Of a stretch of DNA of 64,000 nucleotides, positions 43,511-53,861 are shown one piece after another. The stretch covers positions 17,995,566-18,059,565 of the forward strand of contig OX336340.1 of assembly GCA_946902875.1 (NCBI GenBank). The letters run 5' to 3'. This DNA comes from Nematopogon swammerdamellus. Its lineage: Eukaryota; Arthropoda; Insecta; Lepidoptera; Adelidae. Numbering within the stretch: the first letter of the stretch is position 1; each line of letters begins with the position of its first letter. Made by a program: the position numbers and the translations under genes. The notes under the pieces are model-generated. The model had not been told where the DNA came from and did no database searches. It was given only the letters and a program-made list of their open reading frames with translations.

Positions 43511-44338
43511 GTGCTTGCGTAGTAAATGACTACCTTCTTTGCAGTATTTCGGGTAAATCTGAACTTATGTACATCGAGACAGTTACAGAAAATTGTTTCA
43601 GGTGCTTGCGTAGTAAGTGGCTACCTTCTTCGCAGTATTTCGGGTAAATCTGAACTTAGGTACAACGAAACAGTTACATATAATTGTTTCAGGTGCTTGA
43701 GTAGTAAGTGGCCACCTTCTTTGCAGTATTTCGGATAAATCTGAGCTTAGGTACATCGAGACAGTTACAGAAAATTGTTTCAGGTGCTTGCGTAGCAAGT
43801 GGCTACCTTCTTAGCAGTATTTCGGGTAAATCTGAACTTAGGTACAACGAAACAGTTACATATAATTGTTTCAGGTGCTTGAGTAGTAAGTGGCCACCTT
43901 CTTTGCAGTATTTCGGATAAATCTGAGCTTAGGTACATCGAGACAGTTACAGAAAATTGTTTCAGGTGCTTGCGTAGTAAGTGGCTACCTTCTTTGTAGT
44001 ATTTCGGGTAAATCTGAACTTAGGTACATCGAGGCAGTTACAGAAAATTGTTTCAGGTGCTTGCGTAGTAAGTGGCTACCTTCTTTGCAGTATTTCGGGT
44101 AAATCTGAACTTAGGTACATCGAGACAGTTACAGAAAATTGTTTCAGGTGCTTGCGTAGTAAGTGGCTAGGCTACCTTCTTTGCAGTATTTCGGGTAAAT
44201 CTGAACTTACATAGGTACATCGAAACAGTTACAGAAAATTGTTTCAGGTGCTTGCGTAGTAAGTGGCTACCTTCTTTGCAGTATTTCGGGCAAATCTAAA
44301 CCTAGGTACATCAAAACAGTTACAGAAAATTGTTTCAG
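43511..44338 (+). repeat. 91-bp tandem array, nine copies
   Basis: Units begin GTGCTTGCGTAGTAAGTGGC and end AAAATTGTTTCAG, starting at 43511, 43602, 43693, 43784, 43875, 43966, 44057, 44148 and 44248. Eight are 91 bp; the eighth is 100 bp from two small insertions. Units 2 and 4 share ACAACGAAACAGTTACATAT; units 3 and 5 share GAGTAGTAAGTGGCCACC and GGATAAATCTGAGC. Frames across it are by-products: 91 is not a multiple of three. Confidence 0.95.
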
Positions 44339-44339
44339 T

Positions 44340-45525
44340 GCAGTAAAATGATAATATATCTTCAATAGCTCCACGAACTATCAAATGATTTAGCTAACTT
44401 TTCAAACTAAAATGTGATGCTCTACCTACACTTCATATTCTAGTAACACAGATACGAGTAGTACTGGCAATTTCACTTAAGTGTCACAATTTTACGGATA
44501 CACTTTTAAAGGCAATGGGAGAGTTTCCGGTCTGCAATAAATAAATTATCATTTAGACGTCCAATCATGTAGCTGCGGGTACTTTAAATAAACTCGTTTC
44601 GTAAAGCAAATATTTACGCCCGCTGGCGTCGCTGTTGGCTTGTATTGAGAGGAGTTCGTCTGCGAGATAAAAAGTACAAATAACTGTGCTGAAATTCCGA
44701 TTCCATTTTCAAAATGTAACAACGTCAATTGAATTACAAAACGTTCGCGCGGCCGCGATTCTTGATTTGACGTTTGCTTTTGTTCTGTATTTAATTAGTT
44801 ATTTTCATAACACAACATTCACGGCATTTATGTTTGCGGAGAAAATTAAATGTATTGTTTTGTAACTAATGCAATCTATTTGGCATGGATGGATACTTTT
44901 TCTTGCATCCCAAATGCATGGCAACTTAAATGTTGTCCCATTAAAAATGTTTTTATCTTATTATATTATTCACGCGAAAAAATAAGAATGTTTTACACAA
45001 CCGTTTGCTGGTAGTGCGATGTTGTCACTCCGACAAGAATTAATTAGAATCACCGCCCAATGGAGACATTATACATACATTTCTCGATATTGTCAAGCGA
45101 ACGGCATTCATCCAACTACAAGCCGGAGATTAGGACCAGGTTTCGAACGACCTAAGATGGGCCTGTTGAAATTGTAAAGTCTCTATAGAATACGAGTTGA
45201 AGGTACTTTCGCATAGGCGAGGCAATAAAGATAAGTCGTGGTGGGCCACCGCTAGCGTCGCCTATAGGGCGTCTGTCGATGCAAGATACAGTATAAATAG
45301 CGCCTTAATACCGAGGTGGCTCCGCAAAGGCCATTCCCTCGACGTGACGCTCCCGGGCGCCTTGTCGACTTAATTAACCAGGAGCCCTATTCATAGACTT
45401 CAATTCATTGCAATAAGTCTCTATTAAAATTCCTAGAAATACGTTAGAATACTCCAAAAATACCAGCGTGCCGATTGTTGCTAAAAATCAATAAACTGAA
45501 TGGTAAACATTTTAAGTTAGCATTT
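44340..45525. other. Spacer with GC-rich islands
   Basis: No repeats and no coding frame. GC-richer segments at 44615-44665, 44740-44765 and 45225-45370 may be conserved non-coding DNA. Confidence 0.35.
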
Positions 45526-45529
45526 TTTT

Positions 45530-45704
45530 TATGTAATCCGGTATGCGTGGCTGAGTCGGAGGGGCCAAAGCACATGCTCCGACCAGCCAATATTACCTCC
45601 GAGAAGGTAGGTGCCATACCGGAGACTTCCCTGGATTGCTGGCTATACTGGACTAGAGGAGAACACAACCGAGGCTGCTATGCGGCCATAGTACATCCAG
45701 TATA
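45530..45704 (-). mobile_element. Family 1 SINE, 3' half
   Basis: Minus copy: ATGTAATCCGGTATGCGTGG, CCGGAGACTTCCCTGGATTG, CTATACTGGACTAGAGGAGA. The tRNA head is absent. Confidence 0.8.
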
Positions 45705-46937
45705 TACTTTTAAAGATAATGGTCACAATGTGTGAACTCTACTTTCATTATTTATGCCTGAAGGAATGAAAAGGTTTCCCTGAACTCGTATTAAGTATTT
45801 TATAACAACATTATAGCCTGATCACGGCACCACTGTAACAACTACTAGGTACTTCTGCTCTTACTAAATCGGTAACCGTATCAATTTTTTGCCAAAGAGT
45901 CTGAAAGTCATCGCGCTTCTTTGGCGTCATTCGGTGTTTGTGTGCACCACTTTCTTACTAATTCTGAGTTTGGTAAGTGTGTTTCTGCGATAAACACGTC
46001 CTGCTCCATAGTTCAAATTCCATATAAAACTGTATGTAGGTTCCTAAATCCTACTAGATGGTAGAGTAAAACTCCGCCCAGATTAAGACCTATTGAAGTA
46101 AAATATATACGACCGCCATTTAATGAGGTCGGTCGAAGCGGTTATGAAAACAGTTAATTTTTTTAGACCTGAGGGTAAAATATAAAATTTTTTTGACATC
46201 TCGTTCCGTACAAGCAGATATTTGTATGGAGAAAAGATTCAGCGCCTCTAGCGGGCCAGTTGGTACTAAAATTGCCATACAAATATTTATTATATAATCA
46301 CGTTACTTGTACGCAACAAAATGTCCAATCTTATAATCGAGCCTCAGTTCAGTTTAATCGGCACTTCTCAAGGGAATCCTAATTGACTTAAGTATTCGAT
46401 GTAAAGAGATGATTTAAAAACGTTCAAACACATGTTCGTCATGGTCGGGTTGCCCTATGAATATAGGACCTAATCATAACCGGATGTTTGCTGCAACATT
46501 ATTGGCTTTTGAGACGATATTCGCGATCACAACTCTACATTCGAGGCACATCGAGTTTGAGTTGCGAGGCGCTTTAATGAGAATTACAGTTGGCTCTACA
46601 AATTCAATTAATGACATCTCCGGGGTGTTGTATTGCTCAAGTCTGAATACGTCTCATTTGATAAATACAGATGTTTAACATGGCTTATTAAATTATCGAC
46701 ATTGGCTTGGGTGATTTAACTATTCAACGAATCAACGAAAGCCTCAAAAATGTAAAATACATTTATAAACTACTTAGGAAGGAAGATATTAACGATTTTC
46801 AATATTTTATATTATTCTTCCCCGAAAAAGTAAAGTATCGATCGAATTTACTGTTAAATATTATCATTTATCATAGTAGACTTGTACATAACAGCGGTGT
46901 CGTGACCAGGATGTTTCGTATGAAATATCTATTACTA
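45705..46937. other. Spacer with one SINE scrap
   Basis: A decayed SINE body is at 46040-46165 (CTACTAGATGGTAGAG, GAGGTCGGTCGAAGCGG). Short frames at 46457 and 46707 have no recognisable domain. Confidence 0.4.
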
Positions 46938-47218
46938 CCTGCTGTTTCAACGTTCGGAACCGGTGTAAAACTATAGTTCCCTTCCCCTGCCCCTTACTTA
47001 CTGGATGGTTGGCTCAAATTGTAGCCAACCGGGTTGATACTACCGTGTTGGTTAATAGGTGGCCGCATAGCCGCCTCGATTGTGTTCTCTTCTAGTCCAG
47101 TTTAGCCAGCAATCCAAAGGGAAGTCTCCGATATGGTACTACCTTCTCGGAGCTGATATTGACTGATCGGAGCGGAGCATGCTTTTTGGCAGCCTCACAT
47201 ACTGGATTACATTAAAAA
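46938..47218 (+). mobile_element. Family 1 SINE without head
   Basis: Begins at CGTTCGGAACCGGTGTAAAA and runs to ACATACTGGATTACATTAAA. Box A and box B are missing. Confidence 0.75.
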
Positions 47219-47219
47219 A

Positions 47220-47886
47220 CTATTATAAATGCAATAAGAACTATATAAGTAGTTTTTTTGCTGTAAAATGATTATTATAAACTAAACACCTAAAACATAA
47301 ACACATCGAAATATTTTATTTAAAATCTGAAGTATACCCCCCATGTACATTTTCCTTTCAGTTAAGTCTCCGTTTCCATCTAAAAGTCACCCTAAACCGT
47401 GAATTGTGTAAATAAATATACTAAGAATGGAGGTCAGTGAGTACACATACAAGAGCGGCCGGCGGCGTGTGTCGCGGTCAGGGGTAGCGGCCGGTGGCTG
47501 ATGGGGGCGGGGGGGCTGAGGACGGGGGTGGATGGAAGCCTGTGTGGTGAGAGATAGCGCCAGCTCGGACGCTCCTTTAGATAATTCTCGAGTGACCATA
47601 TTTGGGGCCGACACTCAGTTTCAATAAGCCGGTGGCGGGCTTATTTACGGTCGCCTGGCCCCAACGCCTGTGGAGCGGACTGCGGAGCCGCCCGGGAGTG
47701 GGGGGCCCGTTTCGTTTGAAACAAGACTGCCGATCTAATTTCGTTGATAAACAGTGTGGCCGATCACATTACCTACCTTATGACATTTTGGATATATTTA
47801 AGTACCTAACAGTAAGTACAATACTTAAAGAAAATTAAAGTGCTTGTGTGAATTTTAAATTTGTTCATAAATTCAATCGCTACAAG
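47220..47886. other. Spacer with GC-rich island
   Basis: 47440-47720 is GC-rich and unique in the window. It has frames on both strands but none recognisable. Confidence 0.35.
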
Positions 47887-48021
47887 CTATTGATATTACC
47901 CATATACTACGAGATATTTATATTACTTATATAATACAAGATATTAATATTACCCATATACTACAAGATATTTATATTACTTATATACTACAAAATATTA
48001 ATATTACCCATATACTACAAG
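47887..48021 (+). repeat. 27-bp tandem repeat, five copies
   Basis: Alternating ATATTAATATTACCCATATA and ATATTTATATTACTTATATA units ending CTACAAG or similar. 135 bp is exactly five units. It directly abuts the Penelope fragment. Confidence 0.85.
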
Positions 48022-48024
48022 AAA

Positions 48025-48589
48025 CTCAGCATTGGCACTGTGTTTACTCCCTACAAAAAAGTATCCCAGATGCTGCAGGCTACGTTCGGTAAAGAATAAG
48101 TTGCCTCTCCAGTCTGCCGGCGTGTACCAAATCCCATGTAGCTGTGGAAAGTCATACATCGGGCAGACGAAGAGGAGCGTAGCGACGCGGGTCTCGGAGC
48201 ACATACGAGCGGCGATACAACTGGACGCCAACAAATCGGCAGTGTGCGGTCACATGGACTCCGGAACGAACCACTGGATTAGATTCGATCAGGTCAAAAT
48301 TCTTGCGACTGAAACACGACACGTCCCACGTCTCGTCCAAGAGTCCATCGAAATCAAGAAGCACGACAACTTCAACCGGGAGGACGCCTTCAAGTTGTCG
48401 CCGATGTGGAACCCGGTCATAGCGCCGCTCAAGAGAAGAAGACAAGACGGACACGACCAGCCGGAAGTGGACACCGTCAGCGCCTTCTGTCTCTCCGCCG
48501 AGATCCGGAACGCACCTGAACCCTCGTCTACGGAAACTACCCGCACTGGCCATAGCTACAATCTTCGTCAACGACGGACGAAGATCTGA
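48025..48589 (+). pseudogene. Penelope-like element, GIY-YIG endonuclease fragment
   Basis: The open frame 48032-48589 (185 codons) contains SAGVYQIPCSCGKSYIGQTK (28-47): GVY and YIG at 30-32 and 42-44 with an inserted Cys-x-Cys, as in Penelope elements. RVSEH (53-57) follows, then ESIEIKKHDNFNREDAFKLS and WNPVI, the usual end of this domain. In another frame just upstream VFTPYKKVSQMLQ fits the linker between RT and nuclease, so there is a frameshift near 48085. The RT is absent. The C-terminus is longer and more basic than the core domain needs. Confidence 0.8.
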
Positions 48590-48599
48590 CAGTTCTCTG

Positions 48600-49180
48600 C
48601 CAACCGTCGCACAAGGCAGAGTGCTCCATGAAGATGGGCCATACGCTTGGCCCGCAACGTCGAGCCAAATAGTTCGGAGTGAAACCGTGAGTAAAGCTGT
48701 TTGATTTAAAATAATATAAGTTTTGAATTAAAAATGTCTAAGAAAAGACTCTAGGTTACTAGCTTGGATTTTGAGACGTATGGTTTTTGTATCATGTACG
48801 CCAAAAGCTTTAAAGCTTTAACCGTAAGTACAGACAGACAGATGGAATAATAGGTATTATCTTTATCTACCGTAACTAGTAAATTCTGTGTACGTACATT
48901 CAAGTAAACAATAGGTCCACTTCATCGCATTACTGTTACGCTATATGAGTAGGTAAGCGTGCCCGAGTAGATAGGCACACTTCATACAATTCAGGATGAA
49001 CTGAATCGTTCTATGCACTGGTGAATGAACACGACATCACACAATAATAGGTTAGTCTGAAGCGAAGCTTTGTGATAATAATAGCAATTTTCTATTCTAG
49101 GATAGGGATTCTTTCTGGAGGTACTCATTCAAGTGAGACAATATTTTGTACATAAAATTTGCTTCCTGTTCTTCATTGTC
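48600..49180. other. Spacer, no feature recognised
   Basis: The first 100 bp may be Penelope 3' sequence. The rest is AT-rich without a frame or repeat. Confidence 0.4.
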
Positions 49181-49420
49181 AGGTTATTGCATACCACACT
49201 CTGTATCCCAACAATCAGGGTAAGCAGAGAAATCGGTGTTGTGCCGCAGGCGCTCTTGTAAATTACAGCACGACACCGACCACCACGTTTAGCAAAGTAT
49301 TAGAACAAGATACATAACTGTCAAGAAGCAAGTAAGGCACGAAGACTCACCTGCTGCATGACTCGGTGGAAGGAGCGTTCCAAGGTGAGAGGTGGCTAGC
49401 CTGTCGCCCAAGTTAAGTAA
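49180..49420 (-). repeat. Dispersed repeat D, minus copy
   Basis: AATCAGGGTAAGCAGAGAAA, GTAAATTACAGCACGACACC, GACTCACCTGCTGCATGACT, TCCAAGGTGAGAGGTGGCTA. The plus-strand counterpart is at 60140-60465. Confidence 0.7.
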
Positions 49421-49759
49421 GTTCATTACGTGTTATTAGATGTTTGCCATCTTAAGTGACACGCAGCCCTTTGTATTTGACTTTTTCACCTTCAAATTAT
49501 TGAGCCGCCTCATCCTTCCATACTTCTCCTTTTACGATCCATGCTATCTTTCATACTACCACGATGTCATCTTATGGACATTCCGGTGAACCACGGGAAA
49601 TATTTTTTACCCATGGTCCACCTGGGTGGACTAGGAAGGTGGACCACGGGCAACAAACGTTCTCCTACAAATCCTAAGGCTATAGTCTCTCTGACAAAGT
49701 TGCCACTACCTTTTGTGATTGCTAAAGGTTCTGCAACATAAAATATCAGCTATAAACCA
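49421..49759. other. Spacer, no feature recognised
   Basis: A 66-codon frame at 49541 has no recognisable domain. Confidence 0.35.
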
Positions 49760-50010
49760 AAGCTGCCTGCCTGGCCTGCTTCGTGCGGCAGTGTGGTGGG
49801 TATATAACTTCATACAATTTCATATTAAAATGTTTTCACTTTGTAATGAATTGCTGCATCTGTCATAAATCAGCACATGCGTGTTTAGGTAATGGCAAGC
49901 AATTTTGTAAAGTAGATTAAGTGCACATTGGAAAAAAAATCGAGGAAAATTTCATGTCAGTTCTTCTTGGCTGTGATAATCGAACTGGCGGAATATTACA
50001 ATGTAAATAT
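49760..50010 (+). repeat. Dispersed repeat, partner of 2090-2345
   Basis: GGCAGTGTGGTGGGTATATA at the left; CACATGCGTGTTTAGGTAAT and TGATAATCGAACTGGCGGAA at the right, matching 2090-2345 in inverted order. Confidence 0.6.
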
Positions 50011-50410
50011 GACAAATCTAGTCTAAATAAACAATAAACAACAATAAAGTTGTTGCGTTAAAAATACAAATTTTTGCTCAAGAAATAGGTGACGCCTAAA
50101 ATTCGACACTAAACACTCGCTCTACTCATGTCTTAAGATCCGCCGCAGTCTGTTTCAGACGCGTCATATTTCTCAGCCGGCAAATTGGTAAGAGTTGCGG
50201 CCGGGTCTGCCAAGTAAGTGGTCCGGCCGGTCCAACTAAGTGACAGAACAGGCGGTGGGGGAGGCGGCGGCGGCGGCCGGGGAGGAGACAACAGGATTTT
50301 CCGATTTCCCTTATTGAACAAAGTAGAAATATTCGCCCCAGCGGACGCCTGTCCGACCTCGCCGTGCATTCTTGAGGCGTGTTCGCTCCGCTCTGCCGCT
50401 CTTATACCAG
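50011..50410. other. Spacer with GC-rich patch
   Basis: A GGC-rich run at 50248-50285. No coding frame supported. Confidence 0.35.
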
Positions 50411-50855
50411 ACTAGATTTTGCCTGCGGCTTCACTCGCGTGAAATTCGTATTTAAAAAGAAAGAAAGTAAGAAAGAAGGCCGAGCTACGTTCAGGAAAAC
50501 AATAAACCTTCTCGATGAAAGTAAGTAATTAAGGGCGAGGCCCACTACCGTACCTTCGTTTCGGCGTGCGGAACAATTCCGTTTGTATGAGATCCACATA
50601 TTAGCGTAACCGGAACTAATTTCGTTTACCCTATCTTGTGTCCCGTATAGTTAAATGTGATTGTACTAAGTTTCATAGAATTCGGATGATCGGTTTAAGA
50701 GCTATCAATGGAGGAACATACATTCATACATACAGAACAGATTTCAAAAAAATCTTCAATTTAGTTTTAGTATCATACATAAAGTTTACAAACGCAATAT
50801 CTCTTAAACAAAGCTACTTACTTCATGACCATCCCTTACAGATTTATTATTGCTA
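50411..50855 (-). mobile_element. Helitron-like non-autonomous element
   Basis: Inverted sister of 32754: ACTAGATTTTGCCTGCGGCT at the left border, GATCGGTTTAAGAGCTAT inside, CAGATTTATTATTG at the right border. Includes the AAGGCCGAGCTACGTTCAGG block. Confidence 0.7.
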
Positions 50856-50859
50856 AGTT

Positions 50860-52309
50860 AGACTGCCCGCGCGCCGCTGTACTGGCTGTACGTCGTGCGG
50901 GGCGACAAGCTCCCCGCCTGCGCTGCCAAGGAAAATGCTGGGCGTACATTTTACATGAGAGGATCACGACTTCAAGATATTTCGGGCTTGACACAGCTTA
51001 AGTGTATACGGAGTCTCAGTGAGTGGATGCTTTATTTTCTTACCAAATGCTTTAAATTCTTTGAGGGCATGGAAAAGATTGTATGTGGACGCTGGAAACT
51101 TAGAAAGCGACTGTTAAATATTTCGAGAATCTTTCTCTCCAGCAGTAACAGAATTGAGAATAATTTCTCCTTTATAATTCACAATATCATTCATATTTGA
51201 GAAAGGAACAGTAAATTTCCTCTTTTCTTTTAGTTTTGTTTGATTGGAGAGAGTTAGACGTTTTTTAGATCTAATTATAGTGAAATTTCACATAGTGCAA
51301 CATCATATTTCAATCCCTTGCTACATAGGTATGCTACCTATGGAGAAATATATAGAATTCGATGTTTATTATTATACGAAGATTGGAACTATCGCTTTAG
51401 AAGCTTCAAATTCGCGATGTAAATAAACGACACTTTCCAAAAGCTCCATATACCCACCTCTGAATCTGAATGCAATGAATGATAGTGTAATCACGGGGCG
51501 TAATGGGGGCGTTAAGAAGGTACAAGACGTTAAATAGGATCTTTAGGATGGTCTGCGGGGTCCGATGAGTTCCCAGGATGCCGGACGCACCCTTATGTTG
51601 CCGCTATTAAGTGCTTTCCCTACTTAAGTCAAATTAACAAGAACCCGGCCGCGACCTTCAGTCCGTTTGAGTAGTGAACATTTTCATATTGAACCTACAT
51701 GATTGCAGCTCATTTAAAATTTTTTCAATAGTATCTCGTGTGGCCCGGACTGAAAAGAATAGTGCCATTGCATTTGAAATGAAATGAAATGAAATGAAAC
51801 TTTTTATTCTCGACAGCATGCAAACAATAACAAATTACTAATCTAAACCTTATGTTACAATGTTGTCAACAAGGTTTTAAGCGCAGCCATAGTTGCTTAT
51901 TTAAGTAGCAATCGCTGATTTTAAGCTTTTGGAGTCACCGTTTATAAATATGTTTACTAGCTTAACCTAAATTTTAATTAACAGTAGAAAGTGATACATT
52001 TTAAATGTTAACCCTAATTTGAGCTTATTATAATATGTAAGTATCAATTTTATTTAAATAAAGTATCATTAACATAAACATTTTAGAAAAATAAAAGTCA
52101 AGTATTTTTGTTGCCTATATATACAAATTGTAGACGAGAACAGAAGTAAATGTAATAACAAAAAACAAAAAATAAGAGAAAAAACCATTTGAGAAAAATA
52201 AACAATGAAAACCCATACCTATCCACTTAGTACCTAATAAATAACTATAAATCTAAATGCAGTTTTTATTACCTAATTAATTTAATTTCTCCCCATGCAT
52301 GTCGTAAAC
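50860..52309. other. Spacer, no gene seen
   Basis: A (GAAAT)n run at 51777-51799 may mark the end of an unrecognised element. Short frames at 50895 and 51244 are AT-biased and unconvincing. Confidence 0.4.
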
Positions 52310-52520
52310 CGTGACCAAGGAGAGAACTAGGTGCCGTCCTTCCACAGTAACTGTCCGCGTGCCTCACCTGCTGCTTGATAGTCCACCTAAGTAGTGCTTG
52401 ATAGTCCTAATATTTTTTTAAGCGTGGTGGTCGGTGTTATGCTGCAATTCACTAGAGTTCTTTCAGCACAACACCGATTACCTTTCTTACTCCTATTGTC
52501 GGAATACAACGTGATGGTAA
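52310..52520 (+). repeat. Dispersed repeat D, plus copy
   Basis: TCACCTGCTGCTTGATAGTC, GTGGTCGGTGTTATGCTGCA, CAACACCGATTACCTTTCTT, as in the plus copy at 60140-60465 but rearranged. Confidence 0.6.
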
Positions 52521-52537
52521 GTATGCACGTAGAGCTC

Positions 52538-52667
52538 CCGGCAGAAAATAATGCGTGTCGAGCTTTAGAAAGAGACAATCCGGTTGTAGAGCGTCGTCCC
52601 TGTCGCACGAACTCGCACGTCTCTGTGCGACAGGGACGATGCTCTACTACCGGATTGTCTCTTTCTA
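52538..52667. repeat. Solitary copy of the dyad-symmetric unit
   Basis: Arms GCTTTAGAAAGAGACAATCC... and their complement pair over about 45 bp with two mismatches around the 16-base loop GAACTCGCACGTCTCT. On the left it keeps half of the linker (CCGGCAGAAAATAATGCG). It pairs better than the array units downstream. Confidence 0.85.
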
Positions 52668-52827
52668 ATCCACCCACCATCCACCATGACTCGGTGGAAG
52701 GACCGTGCCAAAGCGAGAGGTGACTTGCTCGTCTCCCTTTAGCACGCAATCTTGTCCTTCTCGCCTTCGTCGCCTTTAAGGGATATGCACGGGAAGAGAT
52801 GCAGTAGGCAATTTTTTTTTATTACAG

Positions 52828-53327
52828 GCCCCAGACCAAACAGACGATACCAGCGTGATGATGTCATTGTATTAATTAAAGTAATGATATTGGCAGTTTT
52901 AACCATCATCGCTTTCATCAATGTACTCTACCATAGAGTTAAATGTACCTGTCGGCGAGATTCAACGCGCCAAAAAATAAATCCTTATCGTGAAGCGGCT
53001 TTTAATAACGTCAGCGGGAGGACTTTCGTTCATATAACGGCAGAAAGGCGAGAGACGCGCCGAACGCGGCGGGCGGCGGTGGCGGAGGCGACGACGCGAC
53101 GCAACGGTGGCGGTGTGACAAGAACACGAGAAAATAGGGTTCAGTTACAACGCAGAAGGTGGGCGAACTTGACAGATGATGAAGGTAACTCGGAATTTCC
53201 AAGGAATTCGAATCAAGTGAGCTCTCTGCGCTCGGACTCCACAGCCTCCGCGCCAGTCGACGCGCCCCTTCATTATGTCACCCCTATCATGTTAAATAAA
53301 CCCTTAAATACTCCAACATTGCTTTAA
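52828..53327 (+). CDS. Candidate 3' exon: one-pass membrane protein, function unknown
   Basis: A pyrimidine tract and ATTACAG end at 52827. The frame then stays open for about 165 codons to a TAA. It opens PRPNRRYQRDD, followed by a convincing membrane helix VIVLIKVMILAVLTIIAFI, then Cys-containing HRVKCTCRRD and a long basic, polar tail (RRETRRTRRAAVAEATTRR) that would be cytoplasmic. Upstream in the same frame the sequence is repeat-derived, so a start there would be false. AATAAA lies inside the frame at about 53293. I recognise no family. It could be the last exon of a gene whose other exons are far upstream, or a chance frame. Confidence 0.35.
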
Positions 53328-53450
53328 CATTTACTCGTCTCGTCCAGTTTGATATACTTACTAGTTTGTAGTTTGTAAAATTAAACATGTATGCGAGCTC
53401 TAATGAAACAGAATGAAAACTCGAAACTTTTTTAACAATTTATAAAACAC

Positions 53451-53812
53451 GACGTAAAAGGCGACTAAGGGATATGACTCCCTTCTTATATTACTAGGTG
53501 GTAGGGTTTAACCCTACGTAACGTACCGCTGAAGGCCGGGAGGACTGGAGGAAAATTGGAGAGGCGTATGTCCAGCAGTGGACGCTTACACGCTGACTGA
53601 CTGAGGGTTTAACCCGCCCGGGTTGGTACCACCGCACTGAATGAAAGGTCGGTCGAAACGGCTATGTAAATAGTTTGTGTTTTCCGTCCAGTTCAGTGTA
53701 GCCGGCACGAACGAAGGGAAGCACTGACGTGGCACCAAGTTCACCCGGTGTTATAGGCTGACATCACGGATGTTGTAGGTGATGTAGCCAACCGTGTCAG
53801 TTTCCATAAAAA
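53451..53812 (+). mobile_element. SINE (head type 3) split by an RTE tail
   Basis: GTAAAAGGCGACTAAGGGAT, then the common body to GTCAGTTTCCATAAAAA. An RTE 3' tail of 90 bp (53515-53604, GTATGTCCAGCAGTGGACGC) sits inside, flanked by GGGTTTAACCC on both sides (53504-53514, 53605-53615). Confidence 0.8.
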
Positions 53813-53861
53813 TAAAAACGACAGGCAAGTGAAGTACTCGGAAGTAAGTAATGAGTATCGG

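Noticed and set aside
43526..44214. A series of 70-codon frames in the 91-bp array
   Set aside because: 91 is not divisible by three, so frames reset every three units; they follow from the repeat, not from coding selection.
43511..44338. CRISPR-like array
   Set aside because: The units are contiguous tandem repeats without distinct spacers, in a eukaryotic setting.
48152..48571. 139-codon minus-strand frame across the Penelope fragment
   Set aside because: Antisense of the GIY-YIG frame, which has recognisable motifs.
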